Source: Sphingorhabdus sp. EL138 (GTDB lineage: Bacteria; Pseudomonadota; Alphaproteobacteria; Sphingomonadales; Sphingomonadaceae). From it: a DNA stretch of 64,000 nucleotides. The notes under the pieces are model-generated. The model had not been told where the DNA came from. It did not search any database and saw only the letters and a list, made by a program, of their open reading frames with translations. Location: the NCBI RefSeq assembly GCF_945890115.1, contig NZ_CAMDCK010000004.1, positions 1-64,000 on the forward strand, read 5' to 3'. Positions 1 to 7,689 of the stretch are shown here, in pieces (within the stretch, counting starts at the first letter, position 1; every line of letters starts with the position of its first letter). A program made the position numbers and the translations under genes.

Positions 1-82
1 ATGTTTTGCCCACGTCACTGATCTTCTCAGCATGGCGCAGCACCTTGAGCTTGCGCTGAATATCGCGGTCTTCCTTTGTCAT
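1..82 (-). CDS. IS481-like transposase, N-terminal fragment (cut by window edge)
   Basis: Reading leftward from an ATG at 82 gives 27 codons (MTKEDRDIQRKLKVLRHAEK, then ISDVGKT) that stay open to the window edge. The segment rich in Lys, Arg and Leu (KLKVLRHAEK..DVGKT) resembles the first helix-turn-helix of IS481-type DDE transposases, where a CRYFGI-type motif usually follows. The rest lies outside the window, so intactness cannot be judged. An AAGGA sequence sits just upstream of the ATG as a ribosome binding site. The gene is divergent from the sensor kinase that starts about 70 bases away. Family assignment is from memory of similar N-termini. Confidence 0.6.
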   Translation of the reverse strand, partial: MTKEDRDIQRKLKVLRHAEKISDVGKT

Positions 83-146
83 TGGATCCATCCTTCTGGT
101 TGCCTATCGGCAATATGAAAGATGTCCCACGAGTCCGTACAGTCCT
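1..146 (-). mobile_element. End of an IS481-like insertion sequence
   Basis: The transposase fragment must be followed on its 5' side by the terminal inverted repeat of the element. Read leftward, the segment at about 125-146 starts with TGTAGGACTGTACGGACTCG and is a plausible end, because ends of this family start with TGT. The exact boundary and target duplication cannot be fixed without the other end. The element stops a few bases before the likely start of the sensor kinase. Confidence 0.4.
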
Positions 147-153
147 ACATTCA

Positions 154-1638
154 ATGCGCTTGCGCCTTTTTCATCAATTATTTATCGTAATTGCGGGTAC
201 GGTGTTGCTCACCGCAATGGCTATGGCTTTTATTTTGTCGTTCAGCCTTCGCAATGGATTTTCAGAATATCTTGAAGCTCAAGATATTCAGCAATTGGAG
301 GAGTTCGCCAAGGCAGCGGCAAACAATGTTTTTGCGAATGAACCGTCTAAATTCAAAGCCGATGGAAGCGTCGATATCAATGCGCTGATTACCGACATGA
401 TTCGTCGCGGCGACGTTCCTAATGCACTGAAGTCTGCAAATGGTTCAAACGGGGCGGGGAGCATCGGTTCTTCCACCGAAACACTTTCGCCAGTTAGCCT
501 AAGGCCTCAACGAGGCAAAACGCCACCCGGTGGTTTTGCCAAACGCTTAATGATATTTAATGCGGCAGGAATTCAGATCACTGGTCCGCCTCCGCCACAA
601 GGCGCGATTAGTGCGAAAGTTCTTGTGCAGAAAATAGTCGTTGACGGCAAAATTGTAGCGTTTGCAAAATTGCTTCCCCGTCGGCGAGTACCCGGAAATG
701 TCGACGCGAATTTTCTGAAAAGCCAGTATCAGAATTCAGCATTGGTGATTTTACTGTTGCTCTTTTTGGCGGTCGTACCCGCCTTTTTGATCGCTAGACT
801 TGGGGTAAATCGATTGGCAGAGTTACGGCATACGGCCAACGAAATTGCCCAAGGAAATTTGACTGCGCGGGTTGCTGTACGGGGCGATGATGAGCTATCA
901 GCTATGGGTCTGCATATCAATAGTATGGCTGAAAGCCTTTCAAACTTAGATGATAGCCGACGTCGCTGGCTTGCTGAAATAAGCCATGAATTACGTACAC
1001 CTTTAACCGTTCTTGTAGGCGAATTAGACGCGTTGAAGGACGGCGTAAGGCCAGTCAATGTCGTCGCCATCAATTCCCTGTCCGACGAAGCTCAGCGATT
1101 GAGGCGTATCGTGGATGATCTCCATCAACTTGCGGTTGCAGACATGAAAGGCACGTTATGCGAGTTTGAAACCTGCGACGCCGTCGAAATCATACGTCGA
1201 CTTTCCAATCGGTTTGAATCGAAGTTTCGGAGCGCTGGGCTTGATCTCGATGTGAATTGCGAAGGGCATTCAGAAATGCATGTGGTCTGGGATAGTGAAA
1301 GGATCGGGCAATTGCTCGCCAACATATTGACCAATAGTTTGCGATATACCACGGCCCCCGGGAGAACATTGATAAGCTTAACGTCGACTCCTTCTAAGGT
1401 ATCCATTCAAATCGATGATAGCGCACCGACAGTCTCCAGCGAAAATATAGGACGGCTGTTTCAACCTCTTTTTCGCGCCGAGCAATCGCGTGATCGGGCA
1501 TCTGGAGGCAGTGGCCTTGGGCTCTCCGTCAGTGAAGCGATCGTAAATTCACATAGAGGAAGTATCTCGGTCGCAAAATCCGTGCTCGGTGGATTGTGCG
1601 TAACAGTCATTTTGCCTCAAGATGCGCGTAATAGATGA
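154..1638 (+). CDS. BaeS-like sensor histidine kinase
   Basis: This is an inner-membrane sensor kinase, 494 aa from the ATG at 154. An upstream in-frame ATG at 76 would overlap the IS transposase start and adds a non-conserved extension, so 154 is preferred. From 154, residues about 5-32 form a first membrane helix, followed by a roughly 165-residue periplasmic sensor region. A second helix lies at about 195-217, then HAMP, and the HisKA motif EISHELRTPL with phosphoacceptor His at about 278. An HATPase domain follows with N-box ILTNSLRYT and G-box GSGLGLSV. The stop overlaps the start of the regulator by 4 bases, so the two are co-translated. The order and motifs resemble BaeS of envelope-stress systems, but the periplasmic domain is too divergent to name a signal. 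The 5' region abuts an IS end, so its native promoter may be lost or replaced. Confidence 0.9.
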   Translation: MRLRLFHQLFIVIAGTVLLTAMAMAFILSFSLRNGFSEYLEAQDIQQLEEFAKAAANNVFANEPSKFKADGSVDINALITDMIRRGDVPNALKSANGSNGAGSIGSSTETLSPVSLRPQRGKTPPGGFAKRLMIFNAAGIQITGPPPPQGAISAKVLVQKIVVDGKIVAFAKLLPRRRVPGNVDANFLKSQYQNSALVILLLLFLAVVPAFLIARLGVNRLAELRHTANEIAQGNLTARVAVRGDDELSAMGLHINSMAESLSNLDDSRRRWLAEISHELRTPLTVLVGELDALKDGVRPVNVVAINSLSDEAQRLRRIVDDLHQLAVADMKGTLCEFETCDAVEIIRRLSNRFESKFRSAGLDLDVNCEGHSEMHVVWDSERIGQLLANILTNSLRYTTAPGRTLISLTSTPSKVSIQIDDSAPTVSSENIGRLFQPLFRAEQSRDRASGGSGLGLSVSEAIVNSHRGSISVAKSVLGGLCVTVILPQDARNR

Positions 1639-2327
1639 CAAGTTTGCGAACTGTATTCATCATTGAGGATGATCCTAAAATCGCTTTATTATTAAGCGAC
1701 TATCTATCCGACTCCGATTTCAAAACGCGGATATTCGGCGATGGCCGTGATGTAGTAGCCGAAGTAAAGCTTAATTCGCCAGATGCAATAATTCTCGACC
1801 TCATGCTACCGGCGAGTGATGGCATAACGATTTGCAAAGCGATCCGAAAATTTAGCGCAGTACCAATTTTGATGCTTACTGCTCGGGTTGAGGAAAGCCA
1901 TATGTTGACCGGTTTTGACTGCGGCGCCGATGATTACGTCATCAAGCCATTTAGCCCAAAGCAGGTCGTCGCTCGCATAGCCGCGTTAGTCCGCCGATCA
2001 GAAGGCCGTGTAGCAAACGATATTTCCGCTCAGCGCTATTGGGTAGACGAAAGGCAGCAAGCCACGTTTTGGCGCGGAGACGTCTTGCCGCTGTCAGCAT
2101 CGGAGTATCAAATTTTGGCTGCGATGATGAAACAACCTGGTCGTGTTTTTTCGCGCGACCAGTTACTTGATAGGCTAGGTGAACGTGCCGAAGACAGCGG
2201 TGATCGCGCGGTAGACAGTCATATAAAAAATATCCGGCGAAAGATCAGTGCTATTGATCCAGAAACAAGATGTGTCACATCAGTTTATGGTGCGGGGTAT
2301 CGGTTCGATCCCGGCTCGGACAAATAA
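1635..2327 (+). CDS. OmpR/BaeR-family response regulator
   Basis: This is a cytoplasmic DNA-binding regulator of 230 aa. The receiver domain spans residues 1-118, with the acidic pair E11-D12-D13, phosphoacceptor D55 in IILDLMLP, and the conserved Lys at 104 in DDYVIKPFSP. A winged-helix Trans_reg_C domain covers about 130-228 (SASEYQIL ... VDSHIKNIRRK ... VYGAGYRF). It is the partner of the kinase with which it overlaps by 4 bases. It ends 8 bases from the convergent HupE-type gene, so the adjacent minus-strand operon is a natural candidate target, though no binding site was identified. Confidence 0.93.
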   Translation: MTSLRTVFIIEDDPKIALLLSDYLSDSDFKTRIFGDGRDVVAEVKLNSPDAIILDLMLPASDGITICKAIRKFSAVPILMLTARVEESHMLTGFDCGADDYVIKPFSPKQVVARIAALVRRSEGRVANDISAQRYWVDERQQATFWRGDVLPLSASEYQILAAMMKQPGRVFSRDQLLDRLGERAEDSGDRAVDSHIKNIRRKISAIDPETRCVTSVYGAGYRFDPGSDK

Positions 2328-2335
2328 AGGTAGCT

Positions 2336-3433
2336 CTATAGTTCGGCCGCCACTCTGACCAAGAGCAATATAGCGCCCAAAATTAAAGCGCACCATGATG
2401 CAAACCGAGGTAGCTGTTGTGCAAAGCGTGCCCGACCTAACCTCGTTACAAGCGTGGATACAAATAGCAACGCACCGAGAAACAGCAATTGTCCGAGCTC
2501 AATTCCCACATTGAAGCCAAGAAGCGTTGCTATTTGGTTTCCTGAACCAGTTGCAAAAACATTGACCGCACCGGCGAAGCCCAAGCCATGCAAGAGTCCG
2601 CAAGCAAAAACGATGACAATGCGCTTCCATTCGATTTTTGTGCTGATCGCGCTGGATGACAACAGATTAAGCATTGCCATGAGAACGATACTGGCGGCAA
2701 TACCGATCTCTACGACACTTGAGGAAATACTGACAACATTGAGCGCTGAAATCACCAAAGTAAAACTGTGTGCGATGGTAAAACTGGTGACGATACAGAG
2801 CCAATATCTCCATCCCGCCGCAACAACGACTATCGTAAGCAGAAAGAGCAGATGATCTGCCCCACCTAATATGTGGCCAATGCCGATATGAACGAAGTCA
2901 GCGAAAATTGCCCAAGCGCCTCGAAAAAATGTGTGCGCGGGATTGTCAGTTTCAAGAATAGATGTTTCGCTGGCTTTGACCCCGTCAACCTTGTGTGTCG
3001 CTGTCATAACCAACCGCGCTTCACCTACTTTGGTGCCAAATAAGTCTGTTTCAACTCTTGGATTTTTGGGCGGCTTCGCAAAATTGGTCCTGTGCAACAC
3101 AACGAGATAATCTGTGTCGGCAGTCTCTGCACCGGTTTGTGGCGGCATCACCCATGTCAGTACCTTCTCGCCTCTTTTACCATTACTGCTAACGTGGAAG
3201 CGAGCATCAAATTGACGGCGAATACTGAGATTACCAGCTTGGACTTCGGCTATCGACAGCAAACCGTTACCGTCGGCGTCAACGTTTTTCAGGGTTGAGG
3301 CAGGCACCGAAACGACGAAAAAAATGGCCTCATCGACGACATTCATTGTTGCATTTTGTTTGGGCAACAGATGTGCATACGCTGCGCCCGACAGACTAAG
3401 TATGCAAATCAGAACACATATTCGGCTCAGCAT
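2336..3433 (-). CDS. HupE/UreJ-type membrane protein with EF-hand-bearing ectodomain
   Basis: This 365-aa protein starts at the ATG at 3433, whose A overlaps the TAA of the upstream YHYH gene (TAATG). A longer upstream reading lies wholly inside that gene. Residues 1-20 are a signal peptide ending AYA. The exported part, to about residue 170, carries a calcium-type loop (DADGNGLLSIAE). The C-terminal half has about six membrane helices and the HupE/UreJ-2 hallmarks HILGGADHLLFL, FTIAHSFTL and LLHGLGFAG, whose histidines are placed like metal ligands. HupE/UreJ proteins near hydrogenase or urease genes are linked to nickel, but neither enzyme is encoded here and this subfamily has no settled function. 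It is third in an operon with two YHYH proteins. A role in envelope metal transport is inference. Confidence 0.85.
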   Translation of the reverse strand: MLSRICVLICILSLSGAAYAHLLPKQNATMNVVDEAIFFVVSVPASTLKNVDADGNGLLSIAEVQAGNLSIRRQFDARFHVSSNGKRGEKVLTWVMPPQTGAETADTDYLVVLHRTNFAKPPKNPRVETDLFGTKVGEARLVMTATHKVDGVKASETSILETDNPAHTFFRGAWAIFADFVHIGIGHILGGADHLLFLLTIVVVAAGWRYWLCIVTSFTIAHSFTLVISALNVVSISSSVVEIGIAASIVLMAMLNLLSSSAISTKIEWKRIVIVFACGLLHGLGFAGAVNVFATGSGNQIATLLGFNVGIELGQLLFLGALLFVSTLVTRLGRARFAQQLPRFASWCALILGAILLLVRVAAEL

Positions 3434-4653
3434 TATGGGCGCTTTGCTCCGCCTCTTGAAGGCTGACGTATCGCGCCGATGCTCGTGGTGCCTTTTACGC
3501 AACGTTGCACGAATGGATAGCCGTCTGTCGCGTAATAATGGTAGATACCGCCTGGGAATTCTGGCGTTACATCAAAACTACCATTGCATTCGTCGAGATC
3601 ACCCGACCCGTTGATATATTCATAGTCCTGTGTGAATGCCCCCAAGGGAATTAGATTTACAGGGGGGCGTCCATCAGCAGGCCGTGTCTTTAACTGATAA
3701 CTAGCTTTCATCAATCGAAGCGGGCTGCTGCCTGACCTTGGGTCAGACCGGCCATATCGCGCATAAATTGGGAAGCCGTCGCTGGCCCAGCCAATAAGCA
3801 TCATTTCCTTGCCTGACTTAGCACCGGCGGACAGCATCCCTTCTGGAACACCATGATAGTGATATTCGCCAGTTGGCTGGACATGAGCATGGTTCATATC
3901 ATCACCAAAATTGAAGCTTTGCTGACCCAACGCCTCGATTTCCCACGGACCAGTCCCACGGCCTAAATCACACTGGGTCGGATTGCTGACACCCGTTGGA
4001 CAGCGGCCCGCCGTTCCAGGTTCGAATTTTATGCCGTTAAGGGCGTAGCCCGCAATCCGGACCGGCGTGCCAGTACCTACGAGCGCTACTGGGTGTAACG
4101 CCGCGCTAAACGTAATCTTTTGGGCAGAAATTCGGTTAGGGTTGTTGCGGTTGGGGAAGGCTCCCGTATAGTGGTTAGGAATCCCATTTGACGTCAAAAC
4201 GCGATTACTCGCGGTGCAGGCCCACTTCGCTATACTTTCCAAACCAAGCGCTTTGTTTAATTCCGTTTTGTTGATGCCACACAGAATTGCTGATGTATCG
4301 GCCTGCGACGATAGAATTGCGCCGCCCTGCTCGGAGGGAGTTAGTCCGCCAACCGGGTTGTTGGGTCCTGCGTTTTGAGGGCGGCAAGCAAGTGGGCGAT
4401 CCTGCGGAGCGAAACAAGTGCCGGATATACTGCGGCCCTGAGGCCCCGTCGCGGTGCAAACATCTCCATAGGATTTATTGACGCAGGCCTTTAACATTTC
4501 AGGCGGCGGGCCCCCTTGTCGTCCGCCTTGCCGACCGCCGTTTCGGTCGCCTCCGTCTTGCGCAGTTAGAGCGACTGCACCCAACGCCCCCACACCAATT
4601 GCAATCAATGTAATTGGAATGGCCCACCGTTGTTGGAGGCCTGATTTTGTCAC
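3433..4653 (-). CDS. YHYH-domain exported protein with extra four-cysteine module
   Basis: This 406-aa protein has an N-terminal hydrophobic segment at residues 10-30 (signal or anchor), then a Gly/Arg/Gln-rich stretch. A small module at about 50-92 has cysteines at 57, 66, 80 and 90. The YHYH domain (PF14240 type) fills the rest, with MNHAHVQPTGEYHYHG around 253-268, DLDECNG around 352 and a second aromatic-His motif GIYHYYATDGYP near 369-380. The many His, Asp and Tyr residues suggest metal or small-ligand binding in the periplasm, but the biochemical role of the family is unknown. The stop overlaps the start of the HupE-type gene by one base, and the paralogous YHYH lipoprotein gene lies 2 bases upstream. 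Confidence 0.85.
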   Translation of the reverse strand: MTKSGLQQRWAIPITLIAIGVGALGAVALTAQDGGDRNGGRQGGRQGGPPPEMLKACVNKSYGDVCTATGPQGRSISGTCFAPQDRPLACRPQNAGPNNPVGGLTPSEQGGAILSSQADTSAILCGINKTELNKALGLESIAKWACTASNRVLTSNGIPNHYTGAFPNRNNPNRISAQKITFSAALHPVALVGTGTPVRIAGYALNGIKFEPGTAGRCPTGVSNPTQCDLGRGTGPWEIEALGQQSFNFGDDMNHAHVQPTGEYHYHGVPEGMLSAGAKSGKEMMLIGWASDGFPIYARYGRSDPRSGSSPLRLMKASYQLKTRPADGRPPVNLIPLGAFTQDYEYINGSGDLDECNGSFDVTPEFPGGIYHYYATDGYPFVQRCVKGTTSIGAIRQPSRGGAKRP

Positions 4654-4655
4654 CC

Positions 4656-5684
4656 TTAGGCCCCTTTCACGCAGCGGCTGAAATACGGATAGCTATCGGT
4701 GGCCATATAGTAGTAGATTCCGTTGGGGAATTCCGGCGTCACACCTGTCCGACCATTGCATTCGTCAAGGTCACCGGTGCCCGCCGTATAAGTCCAGTCT
4801 GAGGTAAATGCGCCAAGTGGCACGAGTGACGTTGATGGACGACCGGAATCCGCCACAGTGTCTTTGACAAAGCTACCCGTGCAAACCTTGAGTGCGCTGT
4901 TGGCATTATTAGGGTCGCTGTAACAATAGCGGGCATATATAGGAAATCCGTCGCCCGCCCACCCGACAAGGAGCATTTTGCGGCTGGTGTCGGTTACTCC
5001 TGAGTTGGTGAGCAATGCTTCCGGCATACCATGATAATGATATTCGCCTGATGGCTGCACATGTGCGTTGTTCGAGTCTTCACCAAAATTGAATGTATCT
5101 TGGCCGAGCGCTTCGACTGCCCAGGTTCCTCCTGCACCATTTGCGAGATTGCACTGCGAAGCTGCTGTGATTGTTCCTGCACAAGTGCCTGCCGTTGCAG
5201 GATCAAATTTCACTCCCTGCAAAGAGTAGGCGCTCACCCCTCCGGGACCAATTTTTCGGGTTACGGCGCTTAATACCGGAGTTAGCGTGGCTGCGAAGTT
5301 TACATTTTGGCTTGAAATAAGATTTGGGTTTCCAGCATTGGGGAAAGTGCCAACCGCATGGTTGGGCAAGCCATTCGCGACCAATGAACGTGCCGTCCCG
5401 CTGCAGACCCAACTCCATGTCGATGTCAAAATTCCCGACGTGCTATATACGCCTTGGTAGCTGCCGCTTAACGGGCAAAGCACTGCAGCTGTGTTATAAC
5501 CTGTCGGGGATGGCGGAGGCGTAATTGGAGTCGGTGGGGGAGCGGGTGACGGTGTTGGCGCAACTGTAATCGGCGGAATTGTGCCGCCGCCCACTTCATC
5601 CCCGCCGCATCCCGAAAGACTGTATAGAATCGCGCTCAAAGCAAGGACATTGAGTCTAGTTGAGCGGCTCTTGTTAGCTAGCAT
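4656..5684 (-). CDS. YHYH-domain lipoprotein
   Basis: This 342-aa protein starts at the ATG at 5684, placed just before a lipoprotein signal (hydrophobic run, then LYSLSGC, the lipid-modified Cys being followed by Gly-Gly). A 24-codon upstream extension lacks signal-peptide character. A Pro/Thr-rich spacer (PTPSPAPPPTP) follows. The YHYH domain shares with the next gene the blocks NGLPNHAVGTFPN, NNAHVQPSGEYHYHGMPE, GWAGDGFPIYARY, DLDECNGRTGVTPEFPNG and YYYMATDSYPYF. The two genes are therefore tandem paralogues, one lipid-anchored and one with a membrane or signal segment. It is the first gene of the three-gene operon that runs to the HupE-type protein. No enzyme activity can be assigned. Confidence 0.85.
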   Translation of the reverse strand: MLANKSRSTRLNVLALSAILYSLSGCGGDEVGGGTIPPITVAPTPSPAPPPTPITPPPSPTGYNTAAVLCPLSGSYQGVYSTSGILTSTWSWVCSGTARSLVANGLPNHAVGTFPNAGNPNLISSQNVNFAATLTPVLSAVTRKIGPGGVSAYSLQGVKFDPATAGTCAGTITAASQCNLANGAGGTWAVEALGQDTFNFGEDSNNAHVQPSGEYHYHGMPEALLTNSGVTDTSRKMLLVGWAGDGFPIYARYCYSDPNNANSALKVCTGSFVKDTVADSGRPSTSLVPLGAFTSDWTYTAGTGDLDECNGRTGVTPEFPNGIYYYMATDSYPYFSRCVKGA

Positions 5685-6179
5685 GGAGACATTTTCCCAA
5701 ATCGATGGCGTTTTTGGGTATGTTATACGCAAATGTGGATGTATTATGGACGTCATCGATCCAAAGGGCGCGCGGGGGCCTATCCCTGCGTCATTTACTT
5801 AGTTGTTAGGCGGCGTTTTGCATTTAAGCGACCGGGCGTTTGAACAAATCGAGCCCGTCCAAACGACTGCTCGTGTCTTGGCGTCCTCTGTCCCCCGTCA
5901 GCATTGAATAGACAGCCTGGCTTCGTAAAATAGGAGAGTGTTTTGGGTTTATCGTAGTGACTGTAAGGTGTTCCCCGTCAGTGTCCGTCGTCAGGGCTGG
6001 CACTCGTATTATTATCCCCCGTTCCCAAATGCGTTGCCGCCCAAGGTTTCAAGGGCTATGCGAAGTTCCGAAGTTGACGGCTTAGTTCAGATGCGTTCAA
6101 CCCTGCGTTTTGCAGCCATGTCGGGCTGCACACAGCGTGGGTTTTAAGCTAGTTAAAGATATAGGTTTTGAGAAATTAA
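5685..6179. other. Intergenic region between divergent YHYH operon and orphan histidine kinase
   Basis: This stretch of about 495 bases must hold the promoters of both flanking transcription units. On the minus strand TATAAC (complement of 5722-5727) is a possible -10 for the YHYH operon, inside the small palindrome GTATGTTATAC at 5718-5728. No convincing coding sequence was found: short frames such as 5938-6147 have no recognisable motif or ribosome binding site. I recognise no RNA gene here. Confidence 0.45.
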
Positions 6180-7577
6180 ATGTCATATATACCTGATATC
6201 AGTATAGTACTCCTAGTGTATTTTTTTACAGGATCCTTAATTTCATACACCATATGTATTCTTATTTTTGGTAATAAAGGTCGAGAAAGAGATATATGGA
6301 TTTTATCAAATATCGTTGGCATTTTAGGAATGTTATTTTTATCGAATATTGAAAACGTATATTACGTTGGTATAGGTATTTCTTTAACAATTTTAAGTGG
6401 ATCACTAAAGTCACTTGCTTTTTCTGGTAAGAATTTTTGGTTCAAACGTTATTTCTTACCACATTTATTTTTACTTCTGAGCTTAATATGTGCATCAATC
6501 GTCGCATTTTACCCAGATATACACTACAGACGAAATTATTTTTTACTGGGTATGTTTTTTGCATTGGCTGCAAGCCTGATGTATCTTTTGAGAAATAGAC
6601 AATGGTATGGCTTGAAACAGAAGGGGTATGCCGTTGCAGGAATGGCCTTAGGCATGATTGCCGTGCTATTTGTCATCGGCCAAGCATTTCCATTCGTTCC
6701 AAATCAGAGGCTGGTTGAATCTTCTGCCCGAGGCGTAGCCAATTTTTCTGCGCTCTGCTTAGCATCATTGGCTATTCAATTACTTTTTCTGGCGCTCATT
6801 TTCGGGCAGAGCCAGAGAGAAAGAGAGAGGCAACTTCGCCGTAACGCTATGCTTTCGTATGAGATCAGACTGAAACAAGCTACGCTCATTGAGACGAATA
6901 AGTTGGCCGACGAACGGCAAAACCTCATTAAGATGCTAACCCATGAAGTGCGACAACCACTCAATACTGCACAGGCCGCGTTGCAAAGCATCTCGGCTGA
7001 TGTGGCAAAATTGGGGAAAAAAGCCGTTGGCGTAAAGTCCAAATTGACCAACATGGTTACAGTCTTAAACTCTATCACGCTTTCGATATCAAACTCGCTG
7101 CTTGGTGCCACGCTGATTTCAAATCGGAGAAAGCCGGAGCTTGTGTCCATCGACATATGCGATGTTTCACAACTCGCGTATCTGGATATCAATCCGATAG
7201 ACCAGCCCCGTATAAATTTGCAATTCGTCCAGCCTCATATTTTTGCCGAAGCTGACCCGATTGTGTTGCGTCTGGCTTTACGCAATTTGCTTGAAAATGC
7301 AGTCAAATATTCGCCAGCTGAAACGCCAATTATTTTTAAAATCGGGACGGACGAAGACAGGCTCTCCGTTCAATTTGCTATAACAAACCGCTTAATCGAT
7401 AAGGCTATGTTAGACGGTGACATTTTTGCACGAAATAAGCGCGGTGTAGATAGCCGCTACAACGGGGATGGTCTTGGCCTCTTCATTGTCAGCGAGGTTG
7501 CTAAAATGCATCAAGGCACATTGGGCCATAATATCGCCGATAATGAGGTAACATTCCATCTTGAAATCCCGGCCTGA
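6180..7577 (+). CDS. Orphan multi-pass membrane sensor histidine kinase
   Basis: This 465-aa protein has about seven membrane segments in the first 212 residues (near 7-30, 40-55, 60-75, 91-110, 120-137, 150-170, 190-210). A charged linker (QRERERQLRR) follows, with a coiled-coil-like helix, then a HisKA motif LTHEVRQPLN with His255. The ATPase domain has N-box LLENAVKYS (Asn373) and G-box GDGLGLFIV near 430-436. The layout matches kinases with a 7TM-type sensory part. No response regulator is adjacent, so it is an orphan or pairs with a distant regulator. The 5' third is strikingly AT-rich (18 of the first 60 bases are G or C) compared with the rest of the gene and the flanks, a sign of foreign origin or of a composite gene. 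Ligand unknown. Confidence 0.88.
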   Translation: MSYIPDISIVLLVYFFTGSLISYTICILIFGNKGRERDIWILSNIVGILGMLFLSNIENVYYVGIGISLTILSGSLKSLAFSGKNFWFKRYFLPHLFLLLSLICASIVAFYPDIHYRRNYFLLGMFFALAASLMYLLRNRQWYGLKQKGYAVAGMALGMIAVLFVIGQAFPFVPNQRLVESSARGVANFSALCLASLAIQLLFLALIFGQSQRERERQLRRNAMLSYEIRLKQATLIETNKLADERQNLIKMLTHEVRQPLNTAQAALQSISADVAKLGKKAVGVKSKLTNMVTVLNSITLSISNSLLGATLISNRRKPELVSIDICDVSQLAYLDINPIDQPRINLQFVQPHIFAEADPIVLRLALRNLLENAVKYSPAETPIIFKIGTDEDRLSVQFAITNRLIDKAMLDGDIFARNKRGVDSRYNGDGLGLFIVSEVAKMHQGTLGHNIADNEVTFHLEIPA

Positions 7578-7689
7578 CAAGGCCTTGCGCATGGCCGGAG
7601 CCGCGGCAGACGATTTATGTGCACGTCACGATTCATAAGATCAGTAATGATTGATACCAAGGCACAGAGACGCTCGGTTATGGATCATC

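Noticed and set aside
5938-6147. 69-codon plus-strand frame before the orphan kinase
   Set aside because: No ribosome site, unusual composition and no motif. Treated as intergenic.
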